Positions 10,301-18,046 of a stretch of 55,521 nucleotides of DNA are shown here, piece by piece. The position numbers were made by a program, and so were the translations under genes. Under the pieces are notes generated by a model that searched no databases, was not told where the DNA came from, and saw nothing but the letters and a program-made list of their open reading frames with translations. Source of the DNA: Paenibacillus gorillae (GTDB lineage: Bacteria; Bacillota; Bacilli; Paenibacillales; Paenibacillaceae). The stretch's first letter is position 1, and each line of letters starts with the position of its first letter. Where the stretch lies: NCBI RefSeq assembly GCF_000513275.1, contig NZ_CBVJ010000037.1, forward strand, positions 1 through 55,521, read 5' to 3'.

Positions 10301-10547
10301 GCGCCCCTTCGTCCTGACGATAGTGGGCGAAGCTGCAGAAGCCGACAACCTCTTTGCCATCGACAGCGAGAAACACATGAAGATTCGACGACGTCTCCAT
10401 CTCCCGGCGCACCGTGTCCTCCGTTCTCTGATCATTGCCGCCTCCCCAGCTTTCCTTGCTCAAATTCCACATATCCGCGAGCGCTCCAGCATAGGAAGGA
10501 TCATATTCAACAATGCGGATTTGCTCCGCAGCGGTATTCGTCGTCAT
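7398..10547 (-). CDS. GNAT N-acetyltransferase fused to a very large beta-rich C-terminal region
   Basis: 1049 residues. Residues 1-155 are a GNAT domain: an N-terminal strand IRIVEYDPSY, the core strand ALYVPLLNVRPDYHG, the acetyl-CoA loop GHKIGR and the C-terminal AVPMYKKCGF. The remaining roughly 890 residues lack a signal peptide or membrane segment and read as beta-strand-rich, with Trp/Tyr/Gly-rich stretches resembling carbohydrate-binding or mutarotase-like sandwiches (for example SWWNPWYGGLG). I do not recognise a named domain there. AAGGAG lies 8 nt before the ATG. The gene is co-directional with a small unknown gene upstream and the amidohydrolase 12 nt downstream. A role in acetylating a glycan or glycan-derived small molecule is inference only. 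Confidence 0.75.
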   Translation of the reverse strand: MTTNTAAEQIRIVEYDPSYAGALADMWNLSKESWGGGNDQRTEDTVRREMETSSNLHVFLAVDGKEVVGFCSFAHYRQDEGALYVPLLNVRPDYHGHKIGRNLILNAVRKTVEAGWPRLDLFTWAGNTKAVPMYKKCGFFWEKNEDYVHLMNFIPTILQTEALAPYFEELDWYADSTRELVIEPDGRRERGFDFMEYTWSKGDTSVRAEFEKSGRGLTALDTPDYTIFTEIDNHGLVFGSAYPVRYRITNKKASELAVTIKGENDKNIRFALDTARTIAPGETIIIEGEFALDPIHEEQNDKKTHPVVRSHWTIDDKGAEFRTGIAPKFPAKIRVELPGQALHPGVPAELYLNVENNFAVEAEFAFELPEAECVEWTNRSIRFTVPAKGKTTITAAFILRSYGLYSEELEVSAIPAGGQTVTYTSKQAVMLKGTHGRFGGENGGQWVAVNGAMSVHLSKHDNIMWIEYPGSQHSFWYSHPKLGKPFAEEFSKKQAKEVKVYSEGDSQILEALYESEDFPGLEIKSFIKLLASGVAEFYHEISNTGGEALQENAYLLTSFGFFGNRLILPYQGHYVDMDSSYTSDPSLWDSAQITENWLFNKDANGACGICWDPSLKLLRPEYTLGLEHELGSLSDGDVVRTKPIVFALNTFAKWWDFRSFAQKHYERIVPVLDDHLEFKLGGGNPFEAGPLQAELTERKMIPLAGSLELYVQNGEEAELKVADMEIKREQDLRSAGFEFDPEESSISDESQSGRKVRAVYRGEDWVQERSALWFPRSEDKVVCETEEGAAGSVYTVSNGVLSIAAAPGFGSVVHSLKHQGEEWLDSSYPEAAPNSWWNPWYGGLGVSISGLNGFSRQQEPRSAAWVERTDAYGNVWKGIRLTTAIEKQEANRGIKIHQHYLMLPGVPVLCILHAVTNDSGVTLPHYSLSDEHFLQPAPVFSEGWLELPGEERYLAGKLSAHLVTKGVLRIGGTSSRNKLHAVSSPYNHRQTAYVNNKVCSHEVNHHVTLKNGETAWTQPTFLILGNMDVSVDEVRDLLKLTFPSQAQLT

Positions 10548-10572
10548 GCTCTCATCTCCTTATCTCTTTTAC

Positions 10573-11091
10573 CTAATAACTGCACCAGATCACTTGATCC
10601 CCGTTCGCTCCAAGCTCATGTACTTCCTTGAAATTTATGACGATATCATTTTCACTTTCACCTGTATACGCATTCAGATCGGCATTATAGAATTGTACAA
10701 CCTCTACCTGATAAAAGCCGTTGTTCAATGCAATGACGTGATTGGCGCTATTCGAACCGGGGATCGTCTCGTCTCTAAATTGTGCAGCCATCGTCAGGCA
10801 ATCATAATCGGCAATATACAATTTATTAGCCGTGACCTCGATATATCCTTGCACTTTCCTGAAGCACGCAATATCGTCTAAGCTGGCCCCAAACTTAACT
10901 TCTATCTTCCAGGAATGCTCAATTCCTTCTTCGGTCATTTGAAAGACCAATATGCGGCCAGCTTGCATCTCGTCTGAGAAATGCTGCAACAGCTCTTCAA
11001 ATTGCCAATCCTCATCTACGAATGAATCATATCGATCTGCATTGACTAAAGCAATAAAATTCGTGTCGCCACGATCAAGACAATACTTCAT
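10573..11091 (-). CDS. Hypothetical protein
   Basis: 172 residues, acidic, soluble, with no signal peptide. It starts at an ATG preceded by GGAGGTG and ends 25 nt before the GNAT fusion, so it probably opens that operon. Features are alternating hydrophobic strands, a DRGDTNFIALVNADRYD N-terminus and a WCSY C-terminus. I do not recognise the family. The compact mixed alpha/beta pattern resembles small immunity or stress proteins of Firmicutes, but no function can be assigned. Confidence 0.7.
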   Translation of the reverse strand: MKYCLDRGDTNFIALVNADRYDSFVDEDWQFEELLQHFSDEMQAGRILVFQMTEEGIEHSWKIEVKFGASLDDIACFRKVQGYIEVTANKLYIADYDCLTMAAQFRDETIPGSNSANHVIALNNGFYQVEVVQFYNADLNAYTGESENDIVINFKEVHELGANGDQVIWCSY

Positions 11092-11125
11092 GCTTCACCT
11101 CCTCCAAAAAAATAGAGATAAATCT

Positions 11126-11152
11126 ATCATACCATATAATGGAATATAACAA
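11126..11152 (-). promoter_or_regulatory. Possible promoter for the 11091-6507 operon
   Basis: On the minus strand TTGTTA (11152-11147) and TATGAT (11131-11126) are separated by 15 nt, about 35 nt before the ATG of the small unknown gene. The short spacer makes it a weak call. Confidence 0.3.
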
Positions 11153-11181
11153 CTAATCCTATCCTTCATGAAAAAAAACAA

Positions 11182-11225
11182 AGAGCAAGCCCGAGCGAAA
11201 TTCAATTCTCGCCCCAGCTTGCTCT
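11182..11225 (-). terminator. Terminator after the LCP gene
   Basis: AGAGCAAGC (11182-11190) pairs with GCTTGCTCT (11217-11225), and the minus-strand product is followed by a run of eight T (11180-11171 region). It lies just after the LCP stop. Confidence 0.75.
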
Positions 11226-11232
11226 CTTCCCA

Positions 11233-12256
11233 TTAATTCATCAGACCGAAATTGTTTTCTTTGAACTTAATTTCAGATTGAAGCTCCGCTTCTTTACCCA
11301 AATCTAGCAGCGCTTGCTGTAAATCTTCTTTCTTCACATAGACAAATGGGCTTCTCCAGACGGAATCCATTTGCAGCGTATGAATCTGATTAGGCTTGAT
11401 TTTATTGAAGCTATAGATCCACTGCTGAAGCTCAGGTCCCGGAATATCAGACTTCACATTGTCACCGATAATTTCCAATACTTTGCCCCATTGGGAAATG
11501 CCTTGAAAGTTGCCGAGCTTCTCAATGATTTGCTTAATAACTTGCTGCTGCCGGTCATTGCGGGCGAAATCAGAAGACTCTTGTGTGCCCCGATTTGATT
11601 TGCGGTATCTGACAAAGTCGAGCACTTGTTGACCATCGAGCGTTTGCAGACCTTTTTTAAGATCGATATTCGTACCATCTACGGTATCCCGGTATTTCAT
11701 ATCCATATCGACATCAATTTGAAGTCCGCCAAGCGCATCAACCGTCTGCCTCAGCGCGTCAAAGTTGACGACAACCATATAATCCAGCGGAAAACCCGTC
11801 AAATCCGAGAAAAATTGCTTCGTATTCGGAATGACCTGTTCCTTGTCCTTTAAGTAGAAATGCGCATAATAGTAATTGGCTTTACGGGAGGGCAAGCCTG
11901 ACGGCTTTAACAGCAAATCACGCGGCAGCGACAACATGCTGGCAGAATGGGTTTGCGGATTCATACTAACCAGCATCAGCACATCCGCATTCATCATGCC
12001 ATCGCCCCCGTCGCGGCTGTCTACGCCTGCAAGAAGGAATGTGATCGGTTCGAAGGAATCCTTCTTCACATAATTGTCTGGAGCGTCAACAGGCTTAGGC
12101 GCCGCAATGCTTTGAATCGCCTCATTCGCTTTCAAATACAGATAGCCTGCATAACCTCCAGCTCCAAGCAGGAGAGCCGCAAGCGTCAGCCCAATGATTA
12201 TAATAGGCTTGCGGCTTGTTTTTTTGCTTTCTCTTTCTTTTCGGTTCGGTAGACAT
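11233..12256 (-). CDS. LytR-CpsA-Psr (LCP) family cell-wall polymer ligase (frame broken near the N-terminus)
   Basis: The LCP core starts with PITFLLAGVDSRDGGDGMMNADVLML, followed by SLPRDLLL and conserved Arg and Asp residues (FVRYRKSNRG, DFARNDRQQQ). LCP enzymes transfer teichoic acids or other glycopolymers from lipid carriers to peptidoglycan outside the membrane. The core alone, from a CTG/TTG region near 12135, would lack the required membrane anchor. An ATG at 12256 with AAGGA upstream encodes MSTEPKRKRKQK, and removing one base of the seven-T run at 12219-12225 joins it to a transmembrane segment (PIIIIGLTLAALLLG) and the LCP core, giving 340 residues, a normal length. The break is probably an indel error. 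It lies 36 nt after the rodA stop and is probably co-transcribed. Confidence 0.85.
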
Positions 12257-12292
12257 GATTTCCTTCACTCCACTCGTTTCGTCTTCTATCCG

Positions 12293-13411
12293 TCAGTACA
12301 AATCATTCTTATGAGCATTTACACTTAATACAAGGCCAATCGCGATCATACTGCTAAGCAGTGAACTTCCTCCGTAACTGATGAACGGCAGTGAAATTCC
12401 CGTCAAAGGAACTAGTCCGACATGCATGCCGAGGTTAACGAATATTTGAAAAACTAGCATGCCCATTAGCCCGATGACGAGATAAGCGCCTTCGCGGTCT
12501 CGGCTCGATTTGGCAATATGAATCATCCGGTATATGAGCATGAAATAGAGCAGCATTAGCAAGGCTGAGCCGATGAAGCCAAATTGCTCGCCTATCACGA
12601 CATAAATCGAATCCGAATAGGCATAGGGAATGAAGCCTTTACGGACAAAATGCGCGTCGCTGCCCAGCATTCCTCCTGAGCTGATCGCATACATCGCGTT
12701 CTTCACATGCCATGACTTATCCGGATCGCTGGCCGGATCTAGAAAAGCTTGTATTCTCGACATTTGATGGGGTTTGACAATTTGGGACAGCAGCTCGAAG
12801 TTGGCCGTGTAGAGCCACAATATGGAGCCAATAATAACGGCAATAAGCCCCAGCAATGAAATCAAATAGAGGGCGCGAATGTTGCCCATCCATAGCAGGC
12901 TGACCAGTGCGCCTATAAAAACAAGAGCTGTGCCGAGGTCAGGCTGCTGCATAATTAATAGAATCGGTATCATAAAGATAATGCTTACCGGAACAATATC
13001 TTGAATCAGGCGGAGCCTTTGTCCCTCCCGCTTCCCAAGTACATGTGCAATTAGCATCACCGTAAAGATTTTGACTAATTCCGAGGGCTGAAGCTGAAAG
13101 CTCCCTATACTGAGCCAACGTACTGCACCGTTAATATTCTCTCCGGTAAACTTAATCAGAATGAGCATCATAATGCCAAATGTATAGAAAACATAGCTCA
13201 GCTTCCCTACCAGAATGCGATAGTCAATCCAGGCAAGCAGCAGCAGCGGAATGCAAAATGCACCGAATAAATATAAGTAGCTAATATGCAGGCCATCTAA
13301 CTTGGTATCCGAGGTGGCACCGTAGATAGCAATGGTACCCATCGTAACAAGGCACACCATGATGAAAAGTGTAAATTTATCGAGTTTTGCAGCAAAGCGG
13401 GTGAACATCAT
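12293..13411 (-). CDS. rodA: RodA/FtsW-family peptidoglycan glycosyltransferase
   Basis: 372 residues with about ten hydrophobic segments. SEDS-family marks are present: NGAVRWLSIGSFQLQPSEL-type loop, QQPDLGTALV in the middle, and the C-terminal PLTGISLPFISYGGSS. SEDS proteins polymerise lipid II into glycan strands, and length and motifs suit the rod-elongation enzyme RodA better than FtsW or SpoVE, though the paralogues are hard to separate by eye. AGAGGT precedes two consecutive ATG codons at 13411 and 13408. The neighbouring LCP gene fits a cell-wall role. Confidence 0.88.
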   Translation of the reverse strand: MMFTRFAAKLDKFTLFIMVCLVTMGTIAIYGATSDTKLDGLHISYLYLFGAFCIPLLLLAWIDYRILVGKLSYVFYTFGIMMLILIKFTGENINGAVRWLSIGSFQLQPSELVKIFTVMLIAHVLGKREGQRLRLIQDIVPVSIIFMIPILLIMQQPDLGTALVFIGALVSLLWMGNIRALYLISLLGLIAVIIGSILWLYTANFELLSQIVKPHQMSRIQAFLDPASDPDKSWHVKNAMYAISSGGMLGSDAHFVRKGFIPYAYSDSIYVVIGEQFGFIGSALLMLLYFMLIYRMIHIAKSSRDREGAYLVIGLMGMLVFQIFVNLGMHVGLVPLTGISLPFISYGGSSLLSSMIAIGLVLSVNAHKNDLY

Positions 13412-13559
13412 AACGGACCTCTATATCTATTGATATGGTATAAAATGGGCATCACAAATAATCCGATAAGCGCAAATACGTCATGAAAGGACGCAGTGCT
13501 ACGGACTATAGGATATTTTCCCCTTTGTGACTTTGACTTTGACTGCTGCACTGGAAGCC

Positions 13560-14093
13560 TTATTCCAGCTGGAGATTGTCTTGATACTCCTTCTTGGATA
13601 ATAATTCGAGTTTGTCTTTACTCAGCTCATAGATATCAAGGCCATTGCCTGCAGCGCCTAATGACCAGCCAAGTGCAAGCTCGGACGAGCCGTCATGATT
13701 AAGATCCGGAAATCCGACAAAATCCAGACCATAGCCAAAGCCTTTCACCTCGAAAATCTTCTTCCACTGCGTATTGCTTTGCTTGAAGAGCGCCGCTTTC
13801 AACGTCCTGCCTGTCCCTTTCTTCTCTTCATATACGACGACAGCTTCATTGATCCCGTCCCCATCCATATCTCCAAAGGTAATATCATCGCCTTCTTTTC
13901 CTTGCAGCGGAACGACTAATTGAGCCTTATGGGGCAGCAGCTTCCGAAATTCACGGTTTACTTGTTCACGCTGCATACTCGCTTCTGACACGGGAGGCTT
14001 GATCGTATCAGCAGGAGTAGTCGGAATTCCGCAGCCTCCGAGCAGCAATAACGCAACCAGCAGTATACCGCCTGTAATGTGTTTATTGAGCAT
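13560..14093 (-). CDS. Small lipoprotein with FG-GAP/VCBS-like calcium-binding repeats
   Basis: 177 residues. The N-terminus is a lipoprotein signal ending in LLLGGC, so Cys21 would be lipidated. Two repeat-like segments carry Asp-rich loops, DMDGDGINEAVV and PDLNHDGSSELALG, typical of FG-GAP/VCBS beta-propeller blades. Only about two blades are present, so this is shorter than integrin-like propellers. It sits between rodA and the sensor kinase, all minus strand. Function is unknown; it would be attached to the outer face of the membrane. Confidence 0.72.
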   Translation of the reverse strand: MLNKHITGGILLVALLLLGGCGIPTTPADTIKPPVSEASMQREQVNREFRKLLPHKAQLVVPLQGKEGDDITFGDMDGDGINEAVVVYEEKKGTGRTLKAALFKQSNTQWKKIFEVKGFGYGLDFVGFPDLNHDGSSELALGWSLGAAGNGLDIYELSKDKLELLSKKEYQDNLQLE

Positions 14094-14173
14094 TGTAACT
14101 CCCTACTCTCCTGACAACATTATTACTATAATAGCTTCGAATGAGAACGAAGTGGTTATGAAATAGTTAAATT

Positions 14174-15565
14174 TTATATCGGCAAATAAATCTGAACGGT
14201 CGTCCCTTTGCCTGCCTCACTCGTAATTCGCAATTCCCCTTGATGCAGCCCAATGATCTGATTCGCGATGGACAACCCCAGACCGCTGCCCGTGGCATGC
14301 TGGTCGGCTTTGTAAAACTTTTGCAGCACGTACTGAAGATCCTCTTCTGCAATGCCGATTCCTGTATCCTCAACTGTAATAATGACTTGTTCTTGTTCTG
14401 GAGCTGAATGTGCTTGAATAAGAATCCGGCCGGAGGAATCCGAGAACTTGAGTGAATTATCAATCAAATTAATAAATACTTGCTTCAACCGATTCTCGTC
14501 TGCTTGAAGAATGGGCAGATTGTCCGCAGCCTGAATTTCCAATGCGATCCCTTGACGGGCAGCTCTTGGAGAAAGCTGTTTACCGACATGATGCAATAGT
14601 GGTGCCAGTTGAACGGGTCCTGGATGTATAACGATTCGTCCGTTGTCCAGCTTAGAGAAGTCTAATAGCTCCTCCAGCATATGATTCAACCGGTCACCCT
14701 CCGACTCAAGAATATCAAGTCCTTCATGAAGGAGCTCTTTATTGTCATGCCCGCTTGTCTTGAGAGTAATAATCCAGCCTTTAATTGAAGTGAGTGGCGT
14801 ACGCAGCTCATGGGATACCGATGAAATAAAATCATTTTTCAACTGCTCGCTTTTCGTAATGCGGCTCGCCATCATATTCATGGTGTCTGCAAGAGAACCA
14901 AGCTCATCCTCATAGCGTTTGTGCACCCTTGTGCTAAAGTCTCCTTCAGTCATCCGGTCTGCAGCCAGCTTAAGATCCTTAATCGATCTTGTAATCGTCC
15001 AGGATAGCAGCAAGCCAAGAACGGTAACGATAGCGATAACCAGCAGCCCGACACTAATTAATACAATGGCAATATGTTTAACCGTATTAATCGTATCCGT
15101 CAACGAAGTAACGAATCGGACTTCTCCCACGATGACATCATGCGACCTCAGCGGAAAAGATACGGCTAATATCGATTCCTGTGTCGCCGGGTCCTTCCCT
15201 CTCCAAGTGCCGGCATGTCCTTGAAGAGCTGCTCTTACATCCATGTATTTCGTCATGCTGGGATCACCTTGATGAATACCTATGGAATCCTGCAGGAGCC
15301 TGCCCGCACTGTTAATGATCTGAACCTGCGCATCTGAATTATGGGCAAAGCCTTTCAACAATCGCTCCGATTGCTCCTCCAGATCTGCGTCCGCAAAGTA
15401 CTGCTCATAGAAGGAAGCAGACAGCTCCGCTTGGTTCATCAGGCTCCGCTCTACATTATGAAGATAGTAGTATCGGACGTACACGATAAGAAAAATTTCA
15501 AGAATGAGGACCGTAACACAGATAACCGTCACATAGCTCCCGACTAATCGTTTCTGAATACTCAC
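14174..15565 (-). CDS. Sensor histidine kinase
   Basis: 463 residues. Membrane segments lie at about 8-30 and 163-188, enclosing an extracellular sensor domain of about 130 residues. A HAMP linker follows (about 188-240), then HisKA with SSVSHELRTPLTS (His252), and a HATPase with the N box NLIDNSLKFS, G1 DTGIGI and G2 GSGLGL. It would autophosphorylate on His252 and pass phosphate to the response regulator encoded 3 nt upstream in the same operon. The extracellular domain has no motif I can link to a signal. The proximity of cell-wall genes is suggestive only. Confidence 0.92.
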   Translation of the reverse strand: MSIQKRLVGSYVTVICVTVLILEIFLIVYVRYYYLHNVERSLMNQAELSASFYEQYFADADLEEQSERLLKGFAHNSDAQVQIINSAGRLLQDSIGIHQGDPSMTKYMDVRAALQGHAGTWRGKDPATQESILAVSFPLRSHDVIVGEVRFVTSLTDTINTVKHIAIVLISVGLLVIAIVTVLGLLLSWTITRSIKDLKLAADRMTEGDFSTRVHKRYEDELGSLADTMNMMASRITKSEQLKNDFISSVSHELRTPLTSIKGWIITLKTSGHDNKELLHEGLDILESEGDRLNHMLEELLDFSKLDNGRIVIHPGPVQLAPLLHHVGKQLSPRAARQGIALEIQAADNLPILQADENRLKQVFINLIDNSLKFSDSSGRILIQAHSAPEQEQVIITVEDTGIGIAEEDLQYVLQKFYKADQHATGSGLGLSIANQIIGLHQGELRITSEAGKGTTVQIYLPI

Positions 15566-15568
15566 TGT

Positions 15569-16258
15569 TTAATTCCTCCACCGGTATCCTAATCCCCATA
15601 CCGTCTCAATCCGCTCCGGGTTCGAGCTGTCCTCCTCGATCTTCTCTCTTAGTTTGCGCACATGAACATCAACCGTTTTGGGATCACCGACATAATCCTC
15701 TCCCCATACGAGATTAAGCAGCTCGTTACGGGATAGCGCAGTATCCGGGCGTTCTAGAAAAGCACGGACCAGCTGAAATTCCTTCGGCGTTAATTCAACG
15801 ATGCTGTCATCCTTAAACACTTTATTCGCATTCAGATCCATTCGGATCGAACCGGACTCAATGACGGAGATTACAGGCTTTAGAGCGGTCTCCGTCCGGC
15901 GCAATATCGCTTTTATTCGAGCTACAAGCTCCAGCGGGTTGAAGGGCTTGACGATATAATCATCCGCACCGATTTCTAATCCTTTGATTTTATCCAAATC
16001 TTGTCCTCGAGCCGTTAAGAAGACGATGATGACTGCCGGCTCCCGTTCTCTTAACTGCCGGCAAATCTCAAACCCGTCCGCATCCGGCAGCATAATATCC
16101 AGAACGACAACATTGGGCTGGTGCTCGATGAAGCGCTGCAGCGCGTCTTCCCCGCATGCCGCCTCGCTCACTACAAAGCCGTTGTTTATTAAGTTAATCG
16201 ATATAAAACGTCTAATATTCGCATCGTCTTCCACAATAAGCACTTGATTCCGATTCAC
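15569..16258 (-). CDS. OmpR/PhoB-family response regulator
   Basis: Receiver domain with acidic pair EDD at 10-12, phosphoacceptor Asp54 in VVLDIMLPDADG and Lys in YIVKPFNP. The C-terminal winged helix includes LTPKEFQLVRAFLE and DPKTVDVHVRKLREKI. I list the GTG at 16258 (229 residues) because it puts the phosphoacceptor at the usual position 54. However, the only ribosome-binding sequence, GGGAGG at 16282-16277, is 18 nt away, and a TTG at 16291 or a non-standard codon between them is possible. It precedes the histidine kinase by 3 nt. A strong promoter and a terminator-like hairpin lie upstream. Confidence 0.92.
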   Translation of the reverse strand: MNRNQVLIVEDDANIRRFISINLINNGFVVSEAACGEDALQRFIEHQPNVVVLDIMLPDADGFEICRQLREREPAVIIVFLTARGQDLDKIKGLEIGADDYIVKPFNPLELVARIKAILRRTETALKPVISVIESGSIRMDLNANKVFKDDSIVELTPKEFQLVRAFLERPDTALSRNELLNLVWGEDYVGDPKTVDVHVRKLREKIEEDSSNPERIETVWGLGYRWRN

Positions 16259-16299
16259 GTTCTGTATGATTGCCAACCTCCCATCTATCAAGCAGAATG

Positions 16300-16328
16300 A
16301 AAAAAAGCTCTCCTGCTAAAGAGAGCTT
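16300..16328 (-). terminator. Terminator-like hairpin inside the leader of the two-component operon
   Basis: On the minus strand AAGCTCTC (16328-16321) pairs with GAGAGCTT (16312-16305) and is followed by seven T (16306-16300). It lies between the consensus promoter at 16391-16363 and the GGGAGG site at 16282, so it could act as an attenuator. No minus-strand gene lies upstream for it to terminate. Confidence 0.6.
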
Positions 16329-16362
16329 CACATTCTATAGCTTACGAAATTATTACATGTGG

Positions 16363-16391
16363 ATATTACTCTAAATCGATAGAGTTGTCAA
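16363..16391 (-). promoter_or_regulatory. Consensus sigma-A promoter of the two-component operon with an operator-like inverted repeat
   Basis: On the minus strand TTGACA (16391-16386), 17 nt, then TAATAT (16368-16363). The spacer holds ACTCTA-N6-TAGAGT (16368-16385 on plus), a perfect 6-bp inverted repeat between the two promoter boxes, where a bound regulator would block polymerase. Confidence 0.7.
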
Positions 16392-16436
16392 AACTTCCGC
16401 TCCATCCGCTGCCCCTCCCCCATGCTGCCGAATATC

Positions 16437-16454
16437 TTTCCCTCGTCAGGGAAA
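16437..16454. promoter_or_regulatory. Inverted repeat upstream of the germination operon
   Basis: TTTCCCT (16437-16443) and AGGGAAA (16448-16454) form a 7-bp perfect inverted repeat with a 4-nt centre, 44 nt before the start of the gerA-type gene. It may be an operator; no sigma-G promoter with good spacing was recognised nearby. Confidence 0.35.
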
Positions 16455-16497
16455 AGATGTAAATGATTCGACATCACATTTCGGACAGGAGACTCGC

Positions 16498-18046
16498 ATG
16501 CGGAAAATGACTACGCCATCATCTGCCCCTACTTCATCCGCTCAGCCTACCTACCCGGACATTGCTGCTCGTCTGGAAGAAAATTTGAAGTTGATCGAAG
16601 GCTTCTTTGCCAACTGCAGAGATTTGACAATTCACTCTTGGAATTACGGACAGCACTTGGAGCATTCGGCCTTTACGGTCTATTTCGATACGTTGACGAA
16701 AACGACCGTGACGAATTTTGCAAAGAATACGCTGCAAAACCTGGTCCCGCATGAGCTTGGACCTGCTGAGACCATTACGATTAGTGATGTTATTGATTAC
16801 TTTGAAAACCATGGCATAGCCTCCCCTAACGTGGAGCTTATGAGCAATATGCAGCAAGCTGTCCGTGGTATTCTGGACGGAAAAGTCATCATTTTTTTCA
16901 ACGGCTGGCCTAAAGCGATCGCCTATTTCGCCCTTGATGTCGAACAGCGGCAAACGTCCGAGCCCATTACAGAGCCTACCGTTCAAGGCCCGCATGTGAG
17001 CTTCATTGAAAGCTTGGACCGCAATATCGGGGTCATTCGAAGCCTGCTGAAATCGCATGAGCTGAAATTCGAGTATATGATTACCGGGGAAAAAGCGCAC
17101 AGAACCGTGTCCTACGGTTATTTGAATGGTGTCGTCAAACCGGAAACTTTAGAAGCGTTCAAACAAAAAATTGAGGGTATTGAACAAGAAGAAATTATTG
17201 AAGTGTCCTACCTGGAAGAATGGGTGAATGATTCGAACTACTCGCCTTTTCCGCAGGTCCGGTATACCGAACGCCCGGATACGGCAGTTACCTCTCTGCT
17301 GGATGGCAAAATCATTGCCTTAGTGGATGGCAGCCCAGCGGTGCTTATCTGTCCGGGGAAATTCATCGAGTTCTTTACCAATAGTGAGGATTATTACTAT
17401 CGGACGACTTTTTTCTTCATTAATTCGTCTAATCCGGCTGGCCGCATTTCTCATCGCGCTCATGCTGCCCAGCACCTACATTGCGTTGTCAACGTTTCAC
17501 TCCGAACTCATCCCGACGGTTCTTCTGTTAGCCATATTAGATACACGGGAAGGTATCCCTTTCCCGGCTATGATTGAAGCGTTGATTATGGAGTTTTTCT
17601 TCGAGCTGCTGCGCGAGGCGGGCATTCGTCTGCCCCGGCCGGTTGGCTCCGCCGTCAGCATCGTTGGGGCATTGGTTATCGGGCAAGCCGCTATACAATC
17701 ACAGATTGCCTCTCCCGTGATGGTCATCGTTGTAGCCTTGACGGGTATCGCTTCCTTCGCGCTTCCTCAATACAATATGGCCATCGCCTTGCGAATCCTG
17801 CGCTTTCCGTTAATGTTTCTGGCAGCAACGTTTGGTGGACTTGGCATCATGGTTGGCTTTATTCTCATCTACCTCCACTTAGCGACCCTCCGCTCCCTTG
17901 GAGAGCCCTATTTGGATTCATTAGCTCCGTTACATGTAAAAAGGCTGAGAGAGATGATCTTCGTACTGCCAAGAAAGGTGCTGGTTCATTCGCCTCGGAG
18001 CAAGCAGCTGCATAAAAAATCTGCAGGAAGGAAGAGATCACAGTGA
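16498..18046 (+). CDS. Spore germinant receptor A subunit (GerA/GerKA family; frame broken once)
   Basis: The first frame (about 304 codons) gives the N-terminal cytoplasmic region of GerA proteins: LEENLKLIEGFFANCRDL, GKVIIFFNGWPKAI, and QVRYTERPDTA-LLDGKI-VDGSPAVLICPG. The second frame gives the membrane core with FHSELIPTVLLLAILDTREGIPFP and AIQSQIASPVMVIVVALTGIASF. Removing one base of the six-T run at 17409-17414 joins them into a 515-residue protein, normal for the family, so an indel error is likelier than a pseudogene. AGGAGA stands ahead of the ATG at 16498. The A, B and C subunits sit in the spore inner membrane and trigger germination on sensing nutrients. The stop overlaps the start of the next gene (GTGA). 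Confidence 0.9.
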
